A DNA stretch of 64,000 bases from Polytrichum commune (taxonomy: Eukaryota > Streptophyta > Polytrichopsida > Polytrichales > Polytrichaceae), in contig OX485803.1 in the NCBI GenBank assembly GCA_950295325.1, positions 38,271,554-38,335,553 on the forward strand, given 5' to 3'. Each line of letters opens with the position of its first letter. Within the stretch, counting starts at the first letter, position 1. This document shows positions 23,010-33,764 of the stretch, piece after piece. The notes under the pieces are model-generated. The model did no database searches. It saw nothing but the letters and a program-made list of their open reading frames with translations, and was not told the DNA's origin. The position numbers and the translations under genes are program-made.

Positions 23010-24401
23010 GCCGACTACTAGTTAGAACTTAGGTATTTTATATGTTATTGTTATTTTCAAATTGATATTTATATGATGATGTAAGTTAATTGTTTAAATT
23101 GTCAAGCCGGTCTTAAGTTCAAGACTGGATGACTCGGTAGATGGAGGTAGTAGGTAGGATTAGGGAAGATAGGATTTACCGGTGGACCGTTACCTAACTA
23201 CCTAGGGGTTCTAGAAGGCCTAGCCTTTAGTTTCCTATTTGTTAGCGGGATAAGGTCTCTAGAAGCCTTAAACCCGAACCTTTCTATTGGCTTGCCGGAT
23301 TAGCCTTTAACTCAAAACTATCCTATTTCTAGCGGGATAAAGGTTCTAGAAACCTTATACCCAAATTTTTCCTATTTCTAGCTAGCAAGATAGGGGTTCT
23401 AAAAACCTTTTATAAAAAAGGTCTCCTATTAGTTAGCCACTTGGGGTTCTAGAAATCCTTACTCCAATGGTTTTCTATTGGCCGAAGGGAGCAAGGTGGA
23501 AGAGTATTTAAGGGATGTTAGAAGTGAGGATAAGAAAAAAAAACGTTAGCATTTGGGAGTTTGTACTTGTGTAGAGTTGAAGGAGCTTTAAGCATTTTGA
23601 GAAGAAGAAGTGTATAGGAAGCTCATCTATACAAGAGGGTAAAGGGGTGAGAGTTTTAGAATGACTAGGTTGCACCAAGTGCACTATTTGTATTGATTCA
23701 TTCATTATTAAGTGAGCAGAACTTTGGAATGAAAGATTTGTGAATTGTGGATGATTAGAGTGTTCGATTGTTATGAAAATTTGAGAGAATGTTCTCTATG
23801 AGATATAGAAGTTGAGGTAAAAATTTGGAAGCTTTAGTCTTTGAGGAGAAGAAGTTGTAAAGGGTTGAAGTGAAGGGTGTCTAGGAACAAAGGCAACTAG
23901 GATAACAAGGTTTGAAAATTTGAAAATTTTTGAATATTATATCTATGGCTACAAAAATTTAACACTACCTTCTGATCTTACTTATCTATTATGTGTCAAA
24001 ATTTGATATTGATTGGACTTAATGGTTAGAAGTTATTAGAGTTTTAGTGACCGGTTGTTATATCACAGCATTCATGCTAGGAAGTGAGAGTTAGAAAAAC
24101 ATGTATAACTTTTTAGTATGAACTTTGATTGTGCTGAAATTCGGTGTGGATACTTTTAATAAGGTACCTAATAAGTGTACCAAGTTTCACTTGAAAAAAA
24201 TGAGTTAAGTGAGAGTTATACTATTCTGAAGTTTAGTAGGATAACATTGAGAGGGATTTACAACAAGGGAGTAGGAGAAGAGAAAGGTACTATAATTTTT
24301 TAAACACTACCATAAAAAATAGGAGCCCCGTGCTTACCGGATAGTGTACATTTTCTTTAACAACGGAGTGAGCTCTTATGTTCAAGTTTGATATGTGAAC
24401 A
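23010..24401. other. non-coding insertion-like stretch
   Basis: No gene. From about 23,205 to 23,480 there is a degenerate tandem repeat of roughly 75-80 bp, with GGTTCTAGAAACCTTA-like and CCTATTTCTAGCGGGATA-like words. This stretch separates the transposase body from possible downstream transposase sequence at 24.4-25.4 kb and may be a later insertion. I could not define its ends. Confidence 0.35.
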
Positions 24402-25446
24402 ATGATATGCATCATGTATTATCGTTACACTTTTTCAAGATGCTGCAAGAGCACTTTGGAAGCTCATACCGACAATGAGACCGTGTTTTTGCAAAAATCT
24501 TATGAAGAAAAAAAGAATTCTTATAGGTCAAAAAAAAGGCTTGGACTCCAAAGTTTTGGAGACAGAAAGGTTATATTTACAAACATATTGGAGTCTCCAT
24601 GCAGGGTTCATTGAAGATCTTTTACCTTTTTTTAGTTCATCTATTCAAGTCTTTCCTTCTTTACTGCTCCATGAACAAGTGTATAGAGTCAATAACTTGG
24701 TAGTTATTAAACATGATGGAGCATCTTCTAGCCATTCATGGACTTGGAAAGCAAAAGTTGGAAATTCTTCGTTTATGAGTTCCAGGGCTTAAAATAAGTG
24801 TTTTTGGAAGGAGAATATTATGTCACTATTCCAAGTTCTACTTCAGTGGCCATGGCTTTGGAGCATGAGTTAACATGGATGCAAGTGGTTCAAAAAGATC
24901 ATTTGCAAGAATGGTGTGATTTTAATGTTAGGCTTGTAAAACATATCATGTTCAAATTTATTCCTTTGTCCGTATGTGGCCAAAATGTCCATGTATTTGT
25001 GGCCTATGAACTCGAAGATATAGCACCTTGAGACCATTTGCTTGCAATTGGGAAGCCAGATTGTGTACCACCTTATCCCAAGGTTGGAGATGTGGTCTTG
25101 GCAAGAGGCCTTGAGTGACAACGAGCTCGACTTGTGTTCTCAACTGCGGTTGTGAGAAGTGTGACAACACAAAAGTACTTGCTTGCATGAGCCTATGGAG
25201 GAGCTTGAAAGGAGAAAATATATTGTTGCAGGTCCCTTGGAAGAACAAGATTATTTTGTAGGAAATGTGGATTTGGAGTGGTTGCAGACTTGTGATCAAT
25301 CGACTGGAAATCATTCTCAAAAATACATATGCTCCGGAAATGTGTGTACAAGATCATGGCATTGTTTAGTGAAAGTGCTATTGAACTTTAGAGTCACTAG
25401 AACTTGTTTCGGTGAACCTATAGAGTGGATAAGTAACAATTTGTAA
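24402..25446 (+). pseudogene. decayed transposon coding sequence, probably downstream part of the Tnp2-like element
   Basis: Three consecutive plus-strand open segments (24475-24792, 24798-25031, 25183-25446) follow each other with shifts and stops. They have protein-like composition, for example a YWSLHAGFIEDLLPFFSS segment, then LEGEYYVTIP, then a VAGPLEEQDYFVGNVDLEWL segment. I recognise no domain. Their orientation and position after the Tnp2-like gene suggest they are its displaced C-terminal part or a companion ORF. Confidence in coding origin is moderate, in identity low. Confidence 0.35.
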
Positions 25447-25675
25447 TAAGGAGTGCACAGATCAAATGTGCACGGATCACGTTCTCCTCTAAAGACATGT
25501 GAAACATGGTGTGAGGATCCGCATTTTCATATCCCGCAATTTTTTTGGTCAAAACTGTGTAAAAAATATTTCAACGTATGTTCAGATATTATTCTCTGTA
25601 ATTGTGAATCGTTGCTTACATATTCTGATCATAATACACCATAGATTCTCTACACGTAGATAATATTATGCTTGA

Positions 25676-25885
25676 TGGAACTTGAGCAAAGAATACAAAG
25701 ACAGTATAATGTGAGGCTACGTAGCACAAAGGGACTACTGTAACATGGAACTTGAGCAAAGAATACAAAGACAGTAAAATGTGAGGCTACGTAGCACAAA
25801 GGGACTACTGTAACATGGAACTTGAGCAAAGAATACAAAGACAGTAAAATGTGAGGCTATGTAGCACAAAGGGATTACTGTAACA
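25676..25885 (+). repeat. 70-bp tandem repeat, 3 units
   Basis: Three nearly identical 70-bp units start at 25676, 25746 and 25816. Each begins TGGAACTTGAGCAAAGAATA and ends GGGA(C/T)TACTGTAACA. Units differ at only a few positions, so the array is recent. Non-coding. Confidence 0.9.
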
Positions 25886-26472
25886 CTCCTTAGTGGTGTA
25901 TGAGATAATTGTTTTTTTACTGTAATTGTGGTGACATGTGATGAATCTTAAAATTTGTTCCTTGTTTGGTGGCGAGTATCATGATAGTTAGTAACCTAAA
26001 AGTATGTATATTTTGGTGGCCAACATGGACACATGTTACGGATCTTAGGTTTTAGGTATTGTTTGACAATGTAAGTATTGTGAAAATTACACAATGCTAT
26101 ATTTAACTAGAAGAAGTCAAGAAGTTACACATTAGGGGTTCCCCATGTCTTTTCGAAGAAAATGTGAATCAAATAGGAAAACCATGCTCAATTGTTGCCC
26201 ATGCATTGTAGTTTTGGGACCATTTGGTTTGCAAATTCATTATCAAGAGCCCTTCACTTGTTTACAATCTTCTTGAGTATGCTTCATGTGAATACGTATG
26301 TTTTTCGCACAACTCAAACTTTACCTTGTTGTAAACCATGTGGCATTTTGTCTAGTTTTCTCTTAATAAATCCAATTTCATTATAAGTGCCGTGTATTTT
26401 TACCTCATGGTTGAAATTTCTTTCATGGATGTCAAACTGATAAGGTAAAGTGATATGTTTTGACTTGTGAAC
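25886..26472. other. gene-free stretch
   Basis: AT-rich DNA between the 70-bp repeat and the FCP1-like exon. Nothing recognised. Confidence 0.4.
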
Positions 26473-26767
26473 CTTCAGGTAAAATATCCATGAGCATAGA
26501 GCTCCAGATGATGACATGGGCCAAGCCAAGGACATCACGAAGGAAGCACCTCAACCCCGGCCGGGCCCGTACAACCTTCTTGTTAATGAGAGTATCAAAC
26601 TGTCCGCCGTAATCCATGTCTTGTGGACTACGGAAGGGACCCTTCGACGCACTATTGGAGATATGCATGGAATGACAAAGCACCCCATTGAGGTCAAATA
26701 TTATGAACGGTTTCCTCATGGGCCGGCTTGGTCTTTCAGCGGGGTTGCGACATATCTCCGACGGACC
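26473..26767 (-). pseudogene. single exon of an FCP1/NLI-interacting-factor phosphatase-like protein
   Basis: The minus-strand frame has KPFIIFDLNGVLC, followed about 45 residues later by VRARPGLRCFLRDVL and VIIWSS. This is the order of the N-terminal part of the HAD/FCP1 homology domain: the DxDx(T/V) box, then RPG...FL, then the hydrophobic strand ending in (W/T)SS. In the classic motif the second Asp is the general acid; here the box is DLNGV, with Asn in that place, so catalysis by the usual mechanism is doubtful. The exon is open from a CAG acceptor at 26768-26769 to a weak donor (GTTCAC) at 26472. The conserved WWDD-type C-terminal block is absent nearby. It may be a captured host exon, a remnant of a separate gene, or a distal exon of the palindrome-bearing minus-strand gene. 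Confidence 0.55.
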
Positions 26768-27058
26768 CTGTGATGGAAAATACTATCTAGGTGAATGGTA
26801 CTACCCATGAAAACCAATTGACAAGCATGCACAAACTCAACAAACAAATATAAGGCAAAAAGAATAGGAATACCCAGTTCAAAAAATTTGTATTAATGTG
26901 ATTGGTTTAATACATTTCGCGAATAATTTACATTGTCACAAAAGGTTTCCCCTAAAACTAATTGAATCTATGCTGGCAAAATTGCATCCACCCGCCGGGC
27001 GAAGTCGAGCATCGAACTCGACAATATGCACACGCCACGAAGTTGGCAGACAAGGAAG

Positions 27059-27190
27059 TTTCAGACGCGCGTCCGTAACGTGGGAGGCAAGCTCAAAGGT
27101 GGATTACCTCTTCAGCAGAGAGGCCCTCGCCAGCAGTGCCTCCCTCACCAGGCCCCATCGTGGGCACAGGTTCCGGATGCGCGTCCGCAA
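27059..27190. repeat. two degenerate copies of the 22-bp palindrome
   Basis: One copy lies around 27059-27080 (core GACGCGCGTCCGTAA), just past the end of the ParB-like frame. A more decayed one at 27171-27190 (TTCCGGATGCGCGTCCGCAA) lies inside exon 3 coding sequence. These are the leftmost members of the family described in the findings. Confidence 0.7.
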
Positions 27191-27354
27191 AATTGTGCAA
27201 GCTATCCTCCACCACCAAGGCGCCTCCAGCCACTTGCGACCCCTGGGTATCGACATGAGGTTGATCTTCATCTGTGGTGTCTTGGCTGCCCCGCATATGT
27301 TCATCTTCTTGGCTGCCCCGCATATCTTCATCTTCTTGGCTGCCAATGGTTGTG

Positions 27355-27764
27355 CATGGGGGGTGCACTTCATTGTCAAGTTGAACACCACGTGCGATAA
27401 AACAAAATCTACTTTTTACATAAAGAATCACCAAAATGGTTCAAAAGTTTATGATTTTTTTTTCATGAGTAGATATACATAGTATCTATTACATAGTAAA
27501 AATTGGTAACCAAATTTGATGATTTGTTTTTTTTATAAAACATACCGTTTCTAACTAGAATGACGCAACATTGAACTAAACAAATTACTACAAAAAATGA
27601 AGATGACTAAAAATTTCAAAAAAATATACAAAAGATATTATCAATGGTTATGTGTATGTAGAAAAAATATCATAATTTTAAAAATTATCTATGGCATGTA
27701 ATATAGGGTAGCAAACTTTTATCGCACGTGGTTATGAAATGTAAGGGGGTGTGATCCCCCCGTG
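27355..27764. mobile_element. 410-bp hAT-type MITE, copy 3, inside exon 3 of the ParB-like gene
   Basis: Same length and interior as the copy at 4469-4878. The ends are CATGGGGGG and CCCCCCGTG. An inner pair, CCACGTGCGATAAAA and its exact reverse complement, is perfect. The flanking 8-bp duplication TGGTTGTG (27347-27354 and 27765-27772) is perfect. Removing the element plus one copy of the duplication joins two parts of one reading frame exactly. Confidence 0.9.
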
Positions 27765-29038
27765 TGGTTGTGTTGTCTTCAATGGCGCCTTTCTCGTGAG
27801 CACCTGCCGTATAACGTGCAGGTCTCTCCTCCTCTCGTACGGTATGAGAGGAGGGCTCTGGGGTGGCGGCAACCTGGGGAGAAGGCGGGACATACAAGGC
27901 GGGGGCTGGATAGGTATGCTCTGGTATGTACACCGTATGGCTACTAGACGGAGGCCGCATGAGAGTGGGAGGCATCGACATGCCGGCTTCGGGAGCTGCA
28001 TACATTACTGGGGGTCTTGCTTGCAAGCTCTGCATGAGGCTCATAAATTGTTGGCTCTGGGTCAAGAATTGTTGATTTTGAGCCATGAGATCGGCGTGCC
28101 TTCGAGCAGACTCCAACCTAGCCTCCTCCATCTCAGTTTGGATGGCGGCCATCTTTTTGGCGTGCTCCTCGTTAGCTTCTCGAAGCTGTTGGTCAAGCTT
28201 TTCTTTCATTCTCTTCTCCAGTTTCTCGTCCAATTCGGCCACAGACATCGGCTCTTTCTTCACCTTGCCAAGTTTAGAAGGCAACGCAGAGAGGGCATTG
28301 TACATCCTAACCTCATCCTCGTCTTCATCAGAGAGTTCCAAGACGGCGCCTTCAGGGTACTCGTTGTAAGGAGTCTTCTTCCTCTGTCGACGACTCTCAC
28401 GGTATGAAGCGATATCCGGCCTCAAAATCAACTCCAGCACATCTCTACCCTCAATAGGTGGTAGCTCTGCCTGTTCAGAGCCCCCTCCAGATGAGGTTGT
28501 GCATCCGGCTTCTGTCGCAACGTCCACATCCTTCTCTGTCATAAGCCCAGCAGCACGCGATGGACCCGCAGTGGAAGGAAACCCAACTCGAGAAGTGGGA
28601 GTCCCAAAGGGAGAGGAAATAGGGATAGGATGGACCCTTATTGGAGTGAAGTCTTCATGCGCCCCCTCTGTATCCATGCGGTCTTCGCCCAAGACAAATT
28701 GATGTGGATGAACAGGATCACGAACAAGGCCGGGCACGTGATCTTGTCTGGCTGGCTGCTTTCTTGGGGAGACGGGCTCTTGGTCTCCGTCACTGTCCCA
28801 CTCCGTCGCAAGAGTTCCCTCTTCTCTTGAGGCAAAAGGCACCACAGGATGGGGGGTAAGGACATCGATGATGTCTTCGATATCCATTTTGGAGGCAAGA
28901 ACCCTATGAGTATTCGCCTCATCCATGTCGCGAGCCTCCACAAACGAATTTACCTGCAACCCAAGCATCTGCACCAAAACAAGGAAATTCTAGTCATTCC
29001 ATTGTTGCGAGCAAGTATGAGGACAAATATAAACATGA

Positions 29039-29120
29039 AGCAGTGTAATTTACGGACGCGCGGCCGTAAATTTGCACTGCATATGTGGTGGACAATGTTA
29101 CGGACGCGTGGCCGTAAATT
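29039..29120. repeat. two palindrome copies in intron 2 of the ParB-like gene
   Basis: Copies sit at 29050-29071 and about 29095-29118. Both have the core TTACGGACGCG followed by a variant right arm GGCCGTAAA. The first has mirrored flanks, GCAGTG on the left and CACTGC on the right. Both lie in the intron 28969-29164, whose donor is ATTGGTAAGTAC and acceptor GGTGCAGATG on the minus strand. Confidence 0.85.
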
Positions 29121-30562
29121 TTAATTCAGATGGAACATGGAAAGAGGTGTATACAAGTACTTACCAATGCCGCGTAAACAAATCTGGTGCCTCCGAAGAC
29201 GTTGTAAATTGTTTCACTCATCACAGTCACAGCCTTCAAGACTCCAATATAAAAATCCATTCGGAGCTTGTACGCCGGGTAGAGTGCATACATAGTCTCC
29301 GCGACAAGCTCCTTTGGGTGTGGTGGTGGCAACGAGTATACTTTCTTGAACACGTTCTGCGCTTTGATAGGCATCCGCCCACTTGGTGAAGACTTGTGTG
29401 TCAAGAAATAAAGTGCCAAAGCCCCGACCTGCTTCGCCCCTCTTGCCTCTTCAATAACACTGATCCCTTCCATCTTCGCGGAGATGTATGTGTTGTGGTA
29501 AAGATCATATTGGAGGTTCATCGTCGATGTGTAAAGCTGGACGACCGATGCGGACCTCTCTTGATCTACGATCCAGAGCCACACATTTGGCTCGAAGAGG
29601 GCAGACAACCGATAGCTCTTGAAGGCCTTGAAGAAGTTGTCAAAGAAAGCGGTTCCGCCAGCGTTTTGTCTCTAAGATCCGGGAAATGCACGGAAATCAA
29701 ATAGTGCGAACAGACAACCCCGGGGGTCATCTCTCACAGAGGCTCTTGAAGCATGTGTGTCCCATGTGCCAAACTTCAAGGCCGTTGTAACAGTGCAGAA
29801 TCTTGCGACCCCTCCGAATTTTGCTTTCTTTTTTCTGTCAAGGAAATGGACGTACAACGCCGTCTCTCTTTCGTCGATAGACCCTTTCTTCTCGTTCCTC
29901 CTAGATCTTTGGGCTAGGAAGGGAGATGCGCCTCTTATCAATGATCGCATAGAGACCCCATTGATGTGATACTCCTCCTTGAGCGTCCTCCAGTTTTCCT
30001 ACATTATCTCCCCATCTGTATTAGTGAGGTTGTGGGAGGGCAGCAGCTTGCTTATCTCCCTTATAGCCATGGTCTTCTTCTTCCTGTATTCGCACCATTC
30101 CTTAATGTGGTACGTAGAAGGCTTCATGTGCTTTGGTCGCTTCAGGAAGATTTTGGGGTAGGGCAGTGTCCTCCTCGGAGTCTCCAATAGGATGTGTTGT
30201 GCCGCTCTGTACAGTTCGGAATCGAGCAATCATTGGAGGGGACGAAAGAACTCTCTCAGGATATGTGGCACCTTAACCTTCGAGTCGCTCTTGTACGTGT
30301 TTTCTGCATCCAGATTGATAAGGTCTCCGTTGTTGTGGGCATCGAATAGGCGCAACCAAATTGCCCATGTCTCTTCTGTGGCGGTGATGAGCTTAAGTTC
30401 CCCCTTCATCTCCTGCACCGTCTTCATGCCGCTTGTCTTCAAGTCAATGCTGGAAAACTTTGTCAAGATGACATTGCTGAATGTCTGCAATGCCATGTAT
30501 TACAAGAAATCAGCAGAGTTTAAATTGAAAGAATTAAAGAATTGAAAGGAGATGGGAAGAAG

Positions 30563-30584
30563 TTTACGGACGCGCGTCCGTAAA
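30563..30584. repeat. perfect 22-bp palindrome in intron 1 of the ParB-like gene
   Basis: TTTACGGACGC followed immediately by its exact reverse complement GCGTCCGTAAA. It lies inside the 117-bp intron 30485-30601, close to the donor (GGCAGGTATGT on the minus strand). Confidence 0.95.
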
Positions 30585-31942
30585 ATTATACTGAGACATA
30601 CCTGCCATTTGGGATTCTTGATGACTGCATTCTCCCTCTCTTTTGGGGGACAATCGTGCTCCACCCACAAGGTCCTTCCAGCCACGATGTTGGCAGCCCA
30701 TGAAGCCTCGAACTACCTCACTTTATTCCCTTGGTTCATGAAGGCAGATATTGCGATGAGCTGGTTCGAGTCTTTGAAATGGACGACGAATGCCTTCCAG
30801 TATCGGATTGTCTCTTTCAAAGGGCTCTTCCACTCATCGTCCTCTAGGAGAGTTTTTGCAGCCATCACACTATGTTGGCCGTCAACTATGTAGAACTCTC
30901 CATCTTTGAAAATTGGCCAGTTTTGTGCTGTGACTTCAACCACATGATCCTTTGGTGTCACACATATGGTTTGCCTATCAAATTTGGGATTGTTCATAAT
31001 GTTATTCATTTGCCACCACACCCCGGTCTCTTCTTTGGCACGAGTATTTATACTCTCCGTGCCCTTGTGGCATTTGTAGACATCCACATCAAACGTGAAA
31101 TACCTTCCAAGTGGCCAGTAGCCCTTTGTCTTCTCGTCAAACTCTTGGAAAATCTTTGTGGAAAGTTCGGCGTCAGGGCGTTGTCCTTTCTTCAGGAGTG
31201 GTGCGGCAGTAAGAGTAGAGCTCACATCTGGACCCTCTGTTAGCCCTGACGACTCCATCTGTGAGTGGGAGCGTTTACTGGCCTGCTTGCCCCCTCTTGA
31301 TGCCCCACTCTGTGAGGGTCTGGAGGCTTCTGGCACGTGTTTAGGAACATGTTTAAGTCGTTCAGGAACTGGTTTTTTCTCCTTTCCTTTCTTAGCTTCC
31401 AGTAATGCCCCATTTACTCTTGTGACATTGTTCAAGAGACGTCCAAGCCGTTTACCCGTCGAGGGTGAATTGCATGCATAGTCTTGGAATTCATTATGTA
31501 GATTGAAGCAAGACGCATCTGGGCTGGCATTTTCACATTCATTTTTGTTGAACGGATGGTACAACTCGTGCAAAATGAATGTGATCCTATCATTTTTCTT
31601 TTCAAGGTCAATGACAACATAATCACCTTGGGCTACCGCACACTCTACTGTCCAGCTTTTAACCTTCATCCACTTCTCAGATTCATGTATATCTGCTTTT
31701 ATTTGATAGGCAAATCTAAGGACAAATATATCATTTTTGTCTTTTTCTACAATAACTGTCCAGTTATCTACAATGTCTTCGCGTGGCTTGTAATGGTCGA
31801 TGTGGCTTATGTCGTTGATGGCTTCTGGAAGCGGAGGATGGACAAGCTCTGCGAATATATCAATAGCGGGCCTTTTTGTAGATTCCATCTGCAAATGTAA
31901 AATATACAAGTCAATATTAAGGTCTAGGGATGCAGAGCGTAT

Positions 31943-32566
31943 CTTACAAACGCGCGGTTGTAAACCTTTGCGTACCTTTTCTTATAGAATGTGGTTATGT
32001 ATTATGTTATAGTACATGTCAAGTTTACGGACGCACGTCCGTAAACTTGAGATATCTTATAAAAAGAAATCTCATACATGATATATGTGCAGAGTTTACA
32101 GACCCGCGTCCGTAAACTCTGCACATATATCATCCAAAAGTCTTTATTTCTATATTTCATGAATATAATATGTTTTTTATTATTATATAGCCCTAATTTA
32201 CGGACGCGCGTCCGTAAATTTTTGGAAAATAAGTTTGTTTTTGTTGTGTAGAACTTGTATATTTTGTAGAACTTATTTTGAAAACCCATGACATGTATTA
32301 TACATGAGATTTTCATAGTTTTTTCTGCCTAGTTTACGAACGCGCGTCCGTAAACTCTGCACATGTATCATGTATTAGATTTAGTGTACTTAGATATTTC
32401 AAGTTTACGGACGTGCGTCCGTAAACTTCTCATTCATGTTTTTAAATAGTTCTTTTTAAATATATCTACAATTTACGGACGTGCGTCCGTAAACTGTTCA
32501 CACATAGTGCGATGCATATTCCCAGGGTTCCCTGAAGTTTACGGACGCGCGTCCGTAAACTTCAGG
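31943..32566. repeat. cluster of eight palindromes in the leader intron of the ParB-like gene
   Basis: Cores lie at 31943-31965 (decayed), 32023-32044, 32095-32116, 32197-32218, 32333-32354, 32403-32424, 32472-32493 and 32538-32559. Variation sits mainly in the central bases (GCGC, GCAC, GTGC). The third is the centre of a 56-bp palindrome (32078-32133, 26 of 28 pairs matching). The last is the centre of a perfect 36-bp one (32531-32566). All lie in the leader intron 31889-32814. Confidence 0.95.
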
Positions 32567-32814
32567 CCATTTTTTAATTACTCTGAATTTAATTACTTTG
32601 CACAATTGATGTGTTTCTGGATATTGTTCCGAAATTTTCGGAACAACTTTTTTGTTGCATCCATTCATGTGCAATGTTCATCTTAACTTGGAATGCAACA
32701 TGGATTTGCACTCCAAATTATAATGTATCAGGTGTTGCATTGCAATAGCAGATTCTACACTCCAAACTAAGAAGAATGTTCCATTTCAATTTGCAATGTA
32801 CTAGAAACACTTAC

Positions 32815-33760
32815 CTTTGTACAATGTTTGTTGCTCAACCACAGCTACAGCTAGGACAGACTGCAAATTAACAATAAAATTGAAGTTAGAAACCTCTGGT
32901 AATGCAATGTGCACATTCAAGAATCAACTAAACTGTGTGTTGCTCCTAAAATGCATCAAACCCACAAAAAAAACCCTACTACAAAGATTGCACTGGATTG
33001 AACATTGACATCAGATAGAAGTGAACAAAGCAAAACATATGATTTCTTAGAACTTGGACAAAGTGAATTGAAGTGAAGTGAAGACTTACAAACTGGAGGG
33101 AGGAGCACTCTGAAACAACTGAAAATACTCCAATCCTAAAACCCTTGCAACAACTGAAACTACTCCAATAATGTCCTAATGAGACTCCGAGCAAAAAACT
33201 ACTCAATTTCTGATGGTACTTGCAATTGTGAGTGCAACAAAACATTGCATGCTCACACAATACTCACAATCCTTCTCTTATGCATCAAAACATACACTCA
33301 AATCACCTAATAAGCACCTGGAACAACACATCTTGAAGTGAGGGAAGAAAAAAACACCTTCCTAGAGCTCCTAGAGCTCTTGTGGAACTAAGACACTAAG
33401 CAACAAATGAAGAGCAAGGAGGAGGAGAAAGAGGATAAACACCAATAAGGAGGAGAAGGAGGAGAAGGAGGAGCAACAATAGTAGCAAGGGAGAAGGAGG
33501 AGAAGGAGCAGCAAAAGTAGCAAGGGAGAAGGAGGAGAAGGAGGAGCAGCAAGGGCGACCAGCAAGGGCGAGGAACAAAGGCGAGGAGCAAAGGAGCGAT
33601 GGTGGGCGAGGAGGAAAGGAGCGAAAGGGAGTAAGCGAAAGGAGCGAAATGAGCAAAAAGGAGCGAAAGGAGCGAAGAGCAAGGGAGTGTATCGAAACCC
33701 TAAACCCTAAACGTCGCATCCACTCCCTACCTAGACGTCCCATCACCCCGCGCCCAAAGG
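32815..33760 (-). promoter_or_regulatory. leader region of the ParB-like gene
   Basis: On the minus strand, splice signals define a small non-coding leader exon (32860-32815) and an upstream leader intron (32861-33089, donor GTTTGTAAGTC and acceptor TTTGCAGTC). Upstream, 33,408-33,680 is a long run of TTCTCC/CTTCTCC-like pyrimidines on the minus strand, common in plant 5' leaders. A double telomere-type motif, AAACCCTAAACCCTAAA on the plus strand (33695-33711), resembles the telo-box of plant promoters. The start of transcription is inferred to be near 33.7 kb and is not directly visible. Confidence 0.4.
33408..33680 (+). repeat. purine-rich (GGAGAA/GGAGCGAA)n low-complexity tract
   Basis: Irregular runs of GGAGAAGGA and AAGGAGCGAA. 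Overlapping leucine/serine/proline-only ORFs on the minus strand come from this tract and are not genes. Confidence 0.85.
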
Positions 33761-33764
33761 CCAC

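Larger units (their letters stand above)
27093..31888 (-). pseudogene. ParB-like (DGQHS) gene of the palindrome-bearing element, four in-frame stops and a MITE
   Basis: Exons: 31888-30602, 30484-29165 and 28968-27093, the last interrupted by the MITE at 27355-27764. All junctions are GT...AG in phase 0. Without the MITE and one target copy the frame is 1355 codons. Exon 1 contains IVDGQHSVMAAK at about residues 335-345, resembling the DGQHR/DGHHR box of ParB/sulfiredoxin-fold domains, preceded by a linker rich in K, P and S. Exon 2 is globular and unrecognised. Exon 3 has a charged coiled coil (LDEKLEKRMKEKLDQQ and onward), a Q/P-rich stretch, acidic SQEDE repeats and a stop at 27093. In-frame stops lie at 30713-30715 (TAG), 30230-30232 (TGA), 29999-30001 (TAG) and 29672-29674 (TAG). 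ATG 31888 directly follows a TTTGCAG acceptor. DNA binding, nucleotide hydrolysis or nuclease activity are all possible for this fold; the actual role is unknown. Confidence 0.65.

Noticed and set aside
23099-24401. Solo LTR between transposase parts
   Set aside because: Tandem repeats and a possible insertion outline are seen, but no matching TG...CA ends or target duplication.
33371-33764. Leucine/serine/proline-rich ORFs on the minus strand
   Set aside because: They arise from the TTCTCC-type low-complexity tract in three frames at once.
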